A stretch of 64,000 nucleotides of DNA from Pseudovibrio japonicus (GTDB lineage Bacteria > Pseudomonadota > Alphaproteobacteria > Rhizobiales > Stappiaceae), in the NCBI RefSeq assembly GCF_014651595.1, contig NZ_BMXE01000005.1:248001-312000 (forward strand), given 5' to 3'. Within the stretch, counting starts at the first letter, position 1. Each line of letters starts with the position of its first letter. The translations under genes were made by a program, and so were the position numbers. Below, in pieces: positions 27,097 to 35,737 of this stretch. The notes below the pieces were generated by a model. That model did not search any database, had not been told where the DNA came from, and saw only the letters and a list, made by a program, of their open reading frames with translations.

Positions 27097-28389
27097 ATGG
27101 CCAACGTTGTCGTAGTTGGGTCACAATGGGGTGACGAAGGTAAGGGTAAACTTGTCGACTGGCTCTCCGAGCAAGCCGACGTTGTTGTACGCTTCCAAGG
27201 CGGGCACAATGCAGGCCATACGCTTGTTATTGACGGCACGAGCTACAAGCTGGCACTGCTGCCATCTGGTGTTGTTCGTGGGAAACTCTCTGTCATTGGT
27301 AATGGCGTTGTGATTGACCCTCATGCTCTGGTGGCCGAGATTGCGCGCCTTGAAGAGCAGGGCGTTAAAATCTCCCCGGAAATCCTGCGCGTTGCTGACA
27401 ATGCTACGCTTATTTTGAGCCTGCACCGCGAGCTTGACGCTTTGCGTGAAGATGCAAGCCCAGCTGGCACCAAGATCGGCACCACCAAGCGCGGTATTGG
27501 CCCAGCTTATGAAGATAAAGTCGGTCGCCGCGCTATCCGCGTGATGGATCTGGCAAACATGAGCACACTGCCAGCGAAGATTGACCGTCTGCTGACCCAC
27601 CACAACGCTATTCTGCGTGGTTTGGGCCGTGACGAGATCGCTCCAGAGACCATCTACAAGGAACTGGAAAGCGTTGCTGACAAGATCCTGCCGTACATGG
27701 ATAAAGCTTGGTACATGCTGGATAAAGCGCGCCGCGAAGGCAAGCGTTTGTTGTTTGAAGGTGCACAGGGTGCGCTGCTGGACAACGACCACGGCACTTA
27801 TCCGTTCGTAACTTCCTCCAATACAGTTGCAGGTCAGGCTGCAGCTGGTAGTGGTCTTGGTCCAAACTCAATCGATTACGTGCTTGGCATCACCAAAGCC
27901 TACACCACTCGTGTTGGTGAAGGCCCGTTCCCGACTGAACAGGAGAACGAAGTTGGTGAGTTCCTCGGTACCCGTGGACACGAGTTTGGAACGAACACCG
28001 GTCGTCGTCGTCGATGTGGCTGGTTTGACGCTGTGATTGTTCGTCAAACAGTTTGCACCAGCGGAATCAATGGGATTGCATTGACAAAGCTTGACGTTTT
28101 GGACGGACTGGATGAAATTAAGATCTGTGTTGGTTATGAACTCGACGGTGAGCGAATCGATTACCTTCCGGCATCCCAGGGTGCGCAGGCGCGGGTTGTT
28201 CCAATTTATGAAACCCTGCCTGGTTGGAAAGAATCGACCAAAGGCGCTCGTACCTGGGCGGAATTGCCTGCACAGGCAGTGAAATACGTGCGGCATGTTG
28301 AAGAGCTGATTGGCGCGCCAGTTGCTCTGTTGTCAACAAGCCCTGAACGTGATGACACAATCCTGGTTCAAAATCCTTTCCAGGATTAA
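27097..28389 (+). CDS. purA: Adenylosuccinate synthetase PurA
   Basis: A 430-residue GTP-dependent enzyme making adenylosuccinate from IMP and aspartate, the committed step to [20 protein letters not shown] holds the catalytic Asp and P-loop, then GGHNAGHT (catalytic His), [44 protein letters not shown] and the C-terminal base-binding [11 protein letters not shown]. Full family length. Preceded by foldable leader sequence; the next gene begins 37 bp downstream. Confidence 0.97.
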   Translation: MANVVVVGSQWGDEGKGKLVDWLSEQADVVVRFQGGHNAGHTLVIDGTSYKLALLPSGVVRGKLSVIGNGVVIDPHALVAEIARLEEQGVKISPEILRVADNATLILSLHRELDALREDASPAGTKIGTTKRGIGPAYEDKVGRRAIRVMDLANMSTLPAKIDRLLTHHNAILRGLGRDEIAPETIYKELESVADKILPYMDKAWYMLDKARREGKRLLFEGAQGALLDNDHGTYPFVTSSNTVAGQAAAGSGLGPNSIDYVLGITKAYTTRVGEGPFPTEQENEVGEFLGTRGHEFGTNTGRRRRCGWFDAVIVRQTVCTSGINGIALTKLDVLDGLDEIKICVGYELDGERIDYLPASQGAQARVVPIYETLPGWKESTKGARTWAELPAQAVKYVRHVEELIGAPVALLSTSPERDDTILVQNPFQD

Positions 28390-28426
28390 GTCGTAGGATA
28401 AAGCTCTGGGAGCAATGGGCAGTTAA

Positions 28427-30208
28427 ATGGCGGACTATAATTCCGTTCTGAAAAAGGCGGTAGCTGGTTTACAAGAGAACACTGGTTCTGCACGGCGTGC
28501 AGTTTATCAGCGTGCGCGAAACGCAATTGTAAAGCAACTCAAGAGTTACGACCCACCACTGTCACCCTCCCAGATTACTGAGGAGCAGCTGAAGCTTGAG
28601 GAGGCCATTCGTAAGGTCGAAGCCGAAGCTGCTCGTGAGTCTCTCGGGTTGGGGCGGCCTAAAACCACCCCAGCTCCAAGTGCGCCGCCGCCCGCGGCCA
28701 CTGAGGCAGCTCCTGCTCCGTCGGCAGATGAAAAGCCCAAAGCGGGCCGTAAGCCGAAAGCTCCAGCTAAGGAAGAGCCGAAAGCGCCTGCCTCTAAAGC
28801 AGATGTGTTTAAAGAGGCCGTTCGCGCTGCGCAGGATCTTGGTAGTGCCGCGCATCAAGCCAACCAGATGGCGCGCGATCAGTTACCAGAAACGCCTGGT
28901 GAGCCGAAAGCGCCCAAAGAGCGCAAAGAGCCAGAACTTGGCGCTGCCAGCGGGAGTGTTTCGGATGAGCCCGCCGGTGTACTGCCGACCAAGGGTACTG
29001 TTGAGACAAGCGCTGAAGAGCGCGCCTGGGTGCCAGGTGAGGCTCGTCGTTCCAAGAAGGAAACAAAAGGCAAGTCGGTTCCCGAGATTGACGAACCTGC
29101 CAAGGTTAAGCCAAAATCACCCCGCAAACCTGCTTCTTCCCGCAAACCTGTTCTCGCACAGCGTGTTGGCGATGGCATTGAGCAGGAAGAGGGGCTGAAG
29201 CCATCCAACGCACGCCGCTTTGTGACTCTGATCATTGTGGCTGTCGTTATTCTTGGTGTTGCAGCAGGCGTTTACAGCCAGCGCGACACAATTCTCTCTT
29301 TGATCCTGCCGGTTGAGACAAGCGACAGCGGCGGCGCTGACGGCGTGACACCGAGTGCGGATGAACCGCTCCGGGTAGAGCCAGAGCGCACGCCAAAGAA
29401 AAACACTGATCGTTTGTTGCCATCTGACGAAGAAGCCAAAGTTGCTCCGGATGCAACGCGTGTTACAACGACCCGGATCACCCGGAACTCTTCGAGCGCG
29501 TCACAAGCAGAAACTTCAGCACAGCCGTCCGTGGTGCAGGCTCCTGATATTCCAGCTGTTCCTGTAGAAGAAGCGCCAGCTGCTCAGGTTCTACCGGTTT
29601 CAGAGCCGGAACAGCAGGTTACTGCTGTAGAGACTAATTCGGTCCCGCCAGCGGAGAGCGTTGGAACGAAAGCTGCGATCTCTCCTATGGCGCAGCAGAG
29701 CATTCTTTATGAGGAAGCTTTGAGTCAGGGCGGAGCAGGTTCTGCATCGCGTGGGAATGTGGTCTGGACACTGGATGAAGCGGATGGGGTTTCGGTCATC
29801 AAAGCGGTGGCGACGCTTCCAGCCCGGGATCTTGCGGTCGAAATGACGCTGAAGCCAAACAAAGACCAGTCCCTTCCTGCAAGCCATCTGCTTGAGCTGA
29901 ACTTCCTCTTTCCCCCAGGATTTGATGGCAAGGGTGTTGAACAGGTTCCGGGCCTAATCCTCAAGACCAGCGAGTCTGCGCCTGGTGAACCTCTTGATGG
30001 TGCTGCTGTGAAGGTCTCTGACACGCTCTTCTGGATTGCGCTTTCTGATCGGGCTGAAGATCGCGAAAAGAACCTGAAGCGACTCGTGGAGCGTGAATGG
30101 ATTGATGTGCCGCTGCTTTACAACACTGGTCGCCGGGCGATGCTGACCTTTGAAAAGGGTACGACCGGTAACAAGGTGATCGCTCAGGCTATCAAGAACT
30201 GGCAGTAA
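28427..30208 (+). CDS. Large single-TM protein with disordered Pro/Ala/Lys-rich region
   Basis: A 593-residue protein of unknown function. A conserved-looking helical N-terminus (residues 1-75, MADYNSVLKKAVAGLQENTG...) is followed by a low-complexity Pro/Ala/Lys/Glu segment (76-260), one membrane helix at 264-284 (FVTLIIVAVVILGVAAGVYS), a second disordered Ser/Pro/Glu-rich stretch (295-415) and a globular C-terminal domain (~420-593) starting MAQQSILYEEALSQGG and ending VIAQAIKNWQ. Topology suggests a cytoplasmic N-terminus and a periplasmic C-terminal domain. I recall homologues next to purA in other alphaproteobacteria but recognise no named family. It begins 37 bp after purA, probably co-transcribed. 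Confidence 0.75.
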   Translation: MADYNSVLKKAVAGLQENTGSARRAVYQRARNAIVKQLKSYDPPLSPSQITEEQLKLEEAIRKVEAEAARESLGLGRPKTTPAPSAPPPAATEAAPAPSADEKPKAGRKPKAPAKEEPKAPASKADVFKEAVRAAQDLGSAAHQANQMARDQLPETPGEPKAPKERKEPELGAASGSVSDEPAGVLPTKGTVETSAEERAWVPGEARRSKKETKGKSVPEIDEPAKVKPKSPRKPASSRKPVLAQRVGDGIEQEEGLKPSNARRFVTLIIVAVVILGVAAGVYSQRDTILSLILPVETSDSGGADGVTPSADEPLRVEPERTPKKNTDRLLPSDEEAKVAPDATRVTTTRITRNSSSASQAETSAQPSVVQAPDIPAVPVEEAPAAQVLPVSEPEQQVTAVETNSVPPAESVGTKAAISPMAQQSILYEEALSQGGAGSASRGNVVWTLDEADGVSVIKAVATLPARDLAVEMTLKPNKDQSLPASHLLELNFLFPPGFDGKGVEQVPGLILKTSESAPGEPLDGAAVKVSDTLFWIALSDRAEDREKNLKRLVEREWIDVPLLYNTGRRAMLTFEKGTTGNKVIAQAIKNWQ

Positions 30209-30341
30209 GCCGATTTTCTTTATTTCACTTGAATTTCAAGGGTCTTGGTTCTCTCGGAGCTGAGGCCTTTTTTCTTATATCGAATTTGCTTATCGGAAAA
30301 TTTCCTTGCAAACACGCGTGGAAACGCGCATGGTCTGGCTA

Positions 30342-30432
30342 ATCCGAGGGGTGCTTTTCTTCAAGAAAAGCTGAGATTGCGTTGAGCTAACCCTTTGAAC
30401 CTGATCCGGGTAATGCCGGCGAAGGGACGGGA
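30342..30432 (+). promoter_or_regulatory. TPP riboswitch (THI element)
   Basis: The conserved thi-box features are all present: GAGGGGTGC at 30346-30354, GCTGAGAT at 30370-30377, ACCCTTTGAACCTGATCCGG at 30389-30408, then GGTAATGCCGGCGAAGGGA. It binds thiamine pyrophosphate and lies about 135 bp upstream of the permease gene. Between the aptamer and the gene a GATCTCC / GGAGATC pair (about 30450-30485) could be part of the expression platform. Confidence 0.95.
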
Positions 30433-30565
30433 CCTGAGCTATTTTCCCCGGATCTCCATTTCTGCATTTCTGTAGTGGGAGATCTTGCGCGGAAAATTCC
30501 AGAAATTAAGTCAAGCTCCGTTCTTCCGCCCGTTTTGATGCCCAATGCCATTGTTGGGAGCTGAC

Positions 30566-31324
30566 ATGCTGAAGCGAGCTGTAAAACGAATTCTTCGAAG
30601 TTTGTTCGGGATTTTGCTTTTTGTCCTCCTCTGGGAAAGTGTGGTTCGGATTGGAGAGTTTCCTCCGTTTCTGTTGCCAGGTCCGGCGGCGGTTTGGGCC
30701 GCTTTTCTCAATCAGGGTGCGTTTTTGTTGTATCACGCAGGGATTACTGCCTGGGAAACTGTTCTGGGCTTTATCTTTGGCGTGAGTGCAGGGGCATTGC
30801 TGGCCATTTTGCTGTCTATGTCCCAACGGGTGCGTTCATTTCTGCTTCCGCCCATTGCGGCAATTCAATCTCTTCCGGTCTTTGCGATTGCGCCACTGCT
30901 GGTGCTGTGGTTCGGCTTTGGGCTGTCTTCCAAGGTGGTGATGGCTGTGATTGTGATCTTCTTTTCTGTTACCTCAACCTTCTTCGATGGCTTGCGGAGG
31001 ACGGATCAGTCGCTGCTTGATCTTGGAAAGCTTCATGGCCTCAATCGTTGGCAGATGCTGCGGTATATCCGCATTCCGGCTGCCTTGCCGTCGCTGGCGT
31101 CAGGCATGCGGATTGCAGCGGTTTTTGCGCCGATCGGAGCGGTGATTGGAGAGTGGGTTGGTGCAAAGGGAGGACTGGCTTTCATCATGTTGCAATCCAA
31201 TGCGCGTATGCAAACGGCGACTATGTTTGCGGCGTTGATCCTGCTTGCATTGATGGTGCTGAGCCTGCGGGCGGTTGTTGAGTTTGCCACTTCTCGGATG
31301 ATTTATTGGCAAAAAGAGAGCTAG
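30566..31324 (+). CDS. thiX: Thiamine-precursor ABC transporter permease (ThiX-type)
   Basis: A 252-residue binding-protein-dependent permease (BPD_transp_1) with about six membrane helices. The EAA loop that docks the ATPase is at ~165-190 (LGKLHGLNRWQMLRYIRIPAAL). ATG 30566 is preceded by GGGAG five bases upstream; the frame is open from 30545. The TPP riboswitch upstream and the NMT1-type binding protein downstream point to hydroxymethylpyrimidine uptake, as in ThiXYZ systems. No ATPase gene (thiZ) is adjacent; the downstream gene after thiY is on the opposite strand. Confidence 0.85.
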   Translation: MLKRAVKRILRSLFGILLFVLLWESVVRIGEFPPFLLPGPAAVWAAFLNQGAFLLYHAGITAWETVLGFIFGVSAGALLAILLSMSQRVRSFLLPPIAAIQSLPVFAIAPLLVLWFGFGLSSKVVMAVIVIFFSVTSTFFDGLRRTDQSLLDLGKLHGLNRWQMLRYIRIPAALPSLASGMRIAAVFAPIGAVIGEWVGAKGGLAFIMLQSNARMQTATMFAALILLALMVLSLRAVVEFATSRMIYWQKES

Positions 31325-31350
31325 CTCTCAGAGTGTGAGGACATAACCTT

Positions 31351-32289
31351 ATGAAAAAACTAGGTATGCTGTTTGGTGCGGCGATGCTTGCAAGCACAGT
31401 TCAGGTGCAGGCGGCGGATAAGCTGACTGTGTTGCTGGACTGGTTTGCAAACCCGGACCATGCACCAATTGTGGTGGCGAAGGCGCGCGGCTTTTTTGAG
31501 AAGGAAGGTCTTGATGTTGAGCTGATTGAGCCGGCTGATCCGTCCATGCCGCCAAAGCTTGTTGCAGCGGGGCAGGGGGATATTGCCGTTTCCTATCAGC
31601 AGACGCTGCATCCGCAAATTGATGAGGGCATGCCGTTGATGCGTATCGGGACGTTGGTGTCAACGCCTCTGAATACTCTTATCGTTCTGGAAGATGGGCC
31701 GATCAAGACAATTGCAGACCTGAAGGGCAAGCGGATTGGCTATTCCACATCCGGTTTTGAGAGCGCCATGCTTGGCAAGATGCTTTCCACTGCTGGCCTG
31801 AGCTCAGATGATGTGGAGATGATCAATGTGAATTTCTCGCTGTCTCCTTCCTTGATGACAGGTCAGGTTGATGGGGTGATTGGTGGTTACCGCAATTTTG
31901 AGCTGAACCAGATGGAGATTGAGGGCGCAAAAGGGCGTGCGTTCTATCCGGAAGAAAATGGTGTGCCGGTTTATGATGAGCTGATTTATGTGGTGCACAA
32001 AGATAAACTTGATGACCCACGGCTGAAGAAGTTTATGAACGCTATTGAAGCGGCAACCGTTTACCTGCTGAATAACCCGCAGGATTCATGGCAGGGGTTC
32101 CTTGAGGTCTACCCAAATCTTGATGATGAGCTGAACAAGCGGGCATGGGCTGACACGCTTCCACGCTTCGCGAGCCGTCCGGCTGCGCTGGACGTTGGGC
32201 GTTATGAGCGGTTTGCGAACTTCCTGATAGCACAGGGGCTCATTAAAACAGCGCCCCCGGTTGAAACTTACGCGGTTGAACTGCGCTAA
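31351..32289 (+). CDS. thiY: Pyrimidine-precursor binding protein (ThiY / NMT1 family)
   Basis: A 312-residue periplasmic binding protein. A signal peptide is cut near VQVQAADKL; the mature protein begins KLTVLLDWFANPDHAPIVVA, the LDWxxNxxHxxIxxA signature of the ThiY/THI5 family that binds hydroxymethylpyrimidine or formylaminopyrimidine. Further conserved segments: GDIAVSYQQ, GKRIGYSTSGFESAML and VDGVIGGYRNFELNQM. Starts 26 bp after the permease with a GTGAGGACA ribosome binding site, so both are under the TPP riboswitch. Ends at a terminator. Confidence 0.88.
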   Translation: MKKLGMLFGAAMLASTVQVQAADKLTVLLDWFANPDHAPIVVAKARGFFEKEGLDVELIEPADPSMPPKLVAAGQGDIAVSYQQTLHPQIDEGMPLMRIGTLVSTPLNTLIVLEDGPIKTIADLKGKRIGYSTSGFESAMLGKMLSTAGLSSDDVEMINVNFSLSPSLMTGQVDGVIGGYRNFELNQMEIEGAKGRAFYPEENGVPVYDELIYVVHKDKLDDPRLKKFMNAIEAATVYLLNNPQDSWQGFLEVYPNLDDELNKRAWADTLPRFASRPAALDVGRYERFANFLIAQGLIKTAPPVETYAVELR

Positions 32290-32312
32290 CCCATATAGGT
32301 CTAAACTAATTT

Positions 32313-32345
32313 GAGAGCCTCCGAGTTTCGGGGGCTCTCTTTATT
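32313..32345 (+). terminator. Terminator after thiY
   Basis: GAGAGCCTCCG-AGTTT-CGGGGGCTCTC followed by TTTATTTG; an 11-bp stem with one mismatch. Confidence 0.82.
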
Positions 32346-32361
32346 TGTTTGCCAAATGCTA

Positions 32362-34440
32362 TTACTGCGCTGCATCCTTGATCGCTTCGTGCTCAGCCAG
32401 ATCGCTGAAGATGTATTTTTCAAAGGCGGCGTAGATGGAGTGGTATTCCCCCTCAGAGAGTGATTTACATTCATCCATCAGGGTGAGCGCCTTTTTCTTA
32501 TCGTTCTCCTCGAAGAGTGCGTAGACCATGCTGCAATGGGTGTTCTTGAGCTTGAGGAAGCTTTCCGAGAAGGCCAGAGAGGGATCTCCCAGCAACGCAA
32601 AGGAACGCATCTCGTAGCGACTGGTTTTGACGGGAATGGTCTCCAGCATGGCCAGTTCCTGCATCTGGCCCCGAGTGGTTTCGCAGATAAGGAGGTTGTG
32701 GCCTGCTTCTTTGCAGTGGCGGGCCAGATCGTCGGCCAGATCAACGCATTTGCCAAGCGGGGCGTATCTGAAATGCCGCCGTGTGCCGGTTTCGCCAAGT
32801 GTGGCTAATCCGGTTGCGATGCCGATGTCGAGGGTGACCGCGTGGTCTTTCATATTCTTATGATTGAAATTGAAGCGGTCCTTAAGGTTGAAGCGTTTCA
32901 TCTGCTTCAGCATTTCGAATGCCGTACGGCAGGCGTGGGATGCGTGGAAGGGATCATCAAGCGGAGCGTTCCAGTAGGCGCTCAGGCCAGCGGTACCCAT
33001 AGTGTTCAGTGTGCCATCGTGCACATGTACCTCGTCCAGATGGGCGCTTTGGAAGCCGTTGGAGAAGCCTGCAAGGTCCTGAGGAGATAAACCCTCATAG
33101 TAGCGGTGAAAGTGCCTGATATGGGTCGAGAGGCTCGTGATCTCGCGCTGTTGGCCTTCCAGGGGTAACGGGTCGGCGTTTGAGAGCAGGCGCTGCATTT
33201 GTTTTGGTGAGAGGATGCCCGTAAACCGCTCAGTGGTTTGGGTGCGGTGGCTCTTGAAGGTAACCCGCCTGATTGTGCTGGAGAGCGTGAAGATGAGCAG
33301 AATGATAAGCGACGGATAGAAGGGTTCGAGAAGCCTGTTCTCAAGTGCAAACTGGTGGAATGCGGCGGCGTTTATTGTGAAGAGAGCGAGCAGGGTGAGG
33401 GTGAGAGCCGTCCGGAAACTCTGCCTTGCTGAAATGACGGCAATGACGCCTCCAAACAGGAATAGTGCGGCAATTTCAGCGTACTGTGCCCATGATGGGA
33501 TGGCGACGAAGTTGCCGGTGTGCAGTGTGTGGAGTGCCTGTGCGTGTCGCTGTGAGCTTCTGGATTGTGTGCCGATGACAAAGATGCTGCCCTCGGCAGG
33601 GGGCCAGTTTTTGAGGGTGGCACTGTCCGTCAGGATTTGCTCGGCGCTGAGGATATAATCAGAGGCTGCTCGCGGATTGAAGATCATCATTTCGCTGTTT
33701 GCGCTGACAGGAATGTCGAGTGACGGGCTTTCCAGTTGATAGCCTTGTGCAGTCTTGGTGAGTTGGAATTGCTGCGCTGCAGATGGGTTTGCCTGCTTCC
33801 AGGCTTGTAAGGCGAGCGAGGCGTGATGCTCTGTTTTACCTTTGAATTGAAGAGGGTAGAGCAGGGCGGAAGAGCCATGTACATAGTCATCGTTGCTCTG
33901 GTATCCAACCGCTTGGGAGAACCTTAAGTAGTTGGAAAGAGGCGGTTTTTTTGCGACTGCCTCAGCTTCAGGCCGGTTCAGAATGACTGGGTAATGCGAG
34001 ATTATGGTTTGCAGGAGTAGGTCGTGATTTGGGTAGGTCGCCCTTAAGGAGGGCTGTAGCGTGTCGTAGATTCGGCTTCGCAGAGTGGGCGAGGCAAGAT
34101 CAGCTTTTCTGAGGTCAGCATCGATGATCAGAAGCTTGGGATTATGCTCCCCCAGCTTTTGAAGGATTTGCGCGAGCTGCAGACGCTGATACACCGGCTC
34201 CTGCGCTGGATCGGCTGATTCCGGGCTTAGGTAAATTGTGTAGACTGGTGCGCCTGACGTGGTGTTGGGCCACGCCAATTGCAGTGCAGTTTGGCTGAAG
34301 TATCCGACATTCTCTAATACCTGCGGGTAGAGGATGCGGACAAGTATAGCTATTGCTATGAGTATAAAGGATAGGACCGCAGCGAGTGCGCGGTTGGTCT
34401 TTGATAGCCAGCCAGAGCCGAACATGTCATTTCCCCCCAA
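32362..34440 (-). CDS. CHASE2 membrane protein with degenerate class III cyclase domain
   Basis: A 692-residue protein: one membrane helix at ~17-37, an extracytoplasmic CHASE2-like sensor at ~40-315, three helices at ~320-400 and a cytoplasmic class III nucleotide cyclase-like domain at ~425-620, then a ~70-residue helical tail. The cyclase fold is recognisable (REITSLSTHIRHFHRYYEGL, HDGTLNTMGTAGLSAYWNAP, DIGIATGLATLGETG), but the two metal-binding aspartates are gone: the usual FADIRGFT reads STHIRHFH, and the usual IGDAxMAFW reads TAGLSAYW. The adenine-selecting Lys is also lost. Catalysis is therefore unlikely; a binding or regulatory role is inference. It stands alone between thiXY and rpoH. 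Confidence 0.8.
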   Translation of the reverse strand: MGGNDMFGSGWLSKTNRALAAVLSFILIAIAILVRILYPQVLENVGYFSQTALQLAWPNTTSGAPVYTIYLSPESADPAQEPVYQRLQLAQILQKLGEHNPKLLIIDADLRKADLASPTLRSRIYDTLQPSLRATYPNHDLLLQTIISHYPVILNRPEAEAVAKKPPLSNYLRFSQAVGYQSNDDYVHGSSALLYPLQFKGKTEHHASLALQAWKQANPSAAQQFQLTKTAQGYQLESPSLDIPVSANSEMMIFNPRAASDYILSAEQILTDSATLKNWPPAEGSIFVIGTQSRSSQRHAQALHTLHTGNFVAIPSWAQYAEIAALFLFGGVIAVISARQSFRTALTLTLLALFTINAAAFHQFALENRLLEPFYPSLIILLIFTLSSTIRRVTFKSHRTQTTERFTGILSPKQMQRLLSNADPLPLEGQQREITSLSTHIRHFHRYYEGLSPQDLAGFSNGFQSAHLDEVHVHDGTLNTMGTAGLSAYWNAPLDDPFHASHACRTAFEMLKQMKRFNLKDRFNFNHKNMKDHAVTLDIGIATGLATLGETGTRRHFRYAPLGKCVDLADDLARHCKEAGHNLLICETTRGQMQELAMLETIPVKTSRYEMRSFALLGDPSLAFSESFLKLKNTHCSMVYALFEENDKKKALTLMDECKSLSEGEYHSIYAAFEKYIFSDLAEHEAIKDAAQ

Positions 34441-34695
34441 GAGGGGAAGCGACCCTACTCACCTAACATCCCCTCATTAATTAACCTTAGGAGAGGCCTG
34501 AGGGTACGACAAGCTTGGCTGTTTATTTAAAAGCGCGTTCTTACAAGTTATTTGTATTTTAGATTAATTCAATTCAACTTTTATGCATTTGCGCCACTTA
34601 AAGCCTTTTGCAGGCTTCTGGGCCTGACAAACTGCTTTAAGGTTTGTCTCTGTGTGTAGTTGACAGTAACCCGATCCCCCGTAGGGGAGCAGGTA

Positions 34696-35589
34696 TTATG
34701 CGCCCGCTTGCTGACCAGCCATGGCCATTGCGCTTTCCTGAACGGCCTTTTGAACTTTTTCGAAAGCTCGCACTTCAATTTGGCGTACGCGTTCGCGGCT
34801 AACACCAAACTCGGTTGAGAGTTCTTCCAGAGTAATCGGGTTCTCGGAAAGGCGGCGTGCCTCGAAGATACGTGTTTCACGCTCGTTCAGAACGCTCATT
34901 GCACTTTTCAGCATATCGCGGCGCACGTCGTATTCTTCCTTTTCAGCCAGAATAGCTTCCTGACTTTCGGATTCATCGACGAGCCAATCCTGCCATTCAC
35001 TGGATTCACCCTCGCTGGAGCGCAGTGGTGCGTTCAGAGAGGAGTCACCACCCAGGCGGCGGTTCATGGAAACGACTTCTTTTTCGGTCACGCCAAGCGT
35101 TGTCGCAATCTGCTCGACCTGATCGGGACGCAGATCACCATCCTCAAACGCCTGAATCTTGCCTTTGACGCGACGCAGGTTGAAGAACAGGCGTTTTTGA
35201 TTGGCAGTGGTGCCCATTTTCACGAGCGACCATGTGCGCAGGATATATTCCTGAATGGATGCCTTGATCCACCACATGGCGTAGGTTGCCAGACGGAAGC
35301 CTTTGTCCGGCTCAAAACGTTTTACAGCCTGCATGAGGCCTACGTTACCTTCGGAGATGACTTCGCCCAGTGGCAAGCCATAACCGCGGTAACCCATTGC
35401 GATTTTAGCAACGAGGCGCAGGTGAGAATTTACAAGCCTTTCGGCAGCTTTAGGTTCGTCGTGTTCCCGGTAGCGCTTGGCGAGCATGTACTCTTCCTGC
35501 GGCTGAAGCATCGGGAATTTTCTAATCTCATCTAAATAGCGGCTTAGACCGCCTTCGCCACCCGTGAGGGCTGGTAGGTTACGGGCCAT
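34696..35589 (-). CDS. rpoH: Heat-shock sigma factor RpoH (sigma32)
   Basis: A 297-residue group 3 sigma factor directing heat-shock transcription. Region 1.2/2.1 starts LSRYLDEIRKFPMLQPQEEY; region 2 has GNVGLMQAVKRFEPDKGFRLATYAMWWI (sequence split here for length: the Trp pair melts the -10), and the RpoH box TANQKRLFFNLRRVKGK lies at ~127-143. Region 4.2 helix-turn-helix is LEELSTEFGVSRERVRQIEV. A very strong GGAGGGGTG ribosome binding site precedes the ATG. A typical alphaproteobacterial neighbour is rluD, just upstream on the same strand. Confidence 0.94.
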   Translation of the reverse strand: MARNLPALTGGEGGLSRYLDEIRKFPMLQPQEEYMLAKRYREHDEPKAAERLVNSHLRLVAKIAMGYRGYGLPLGEVISEGNVGLMQAVKRFEPDKGFRLATYAMWWIKASIQEYILRTWSLVKMGTTANQKRLFFNLRRVKGKIQAFEDGDLRPDQVEQIATTLGVTEKEVVSMNRRLGGDSSLNAPLRSSEGESSEWQDWLVDESESQEAILAEKEEYDVRRDMLKSAMSVLNERETRIFEARRLSENPITLEELSTEFGVSRERVRQIEVRAFEKVQKAVQESAMAMAGQQAGA

Positions 35590-35737
35590 AAAGCACCCCT
35601 CCTTGCTTAGTGTTCCCGCCTGATCGGAGGATCAGGCTTTTCGGCAAACACACTGGTGCCTTCAGATAAAGCGCACCTGAAGCTTTTATATGGGAACATT
35701 GTGGCCAAAACGCTACCAGATTGGTAATTTTTTTGGC

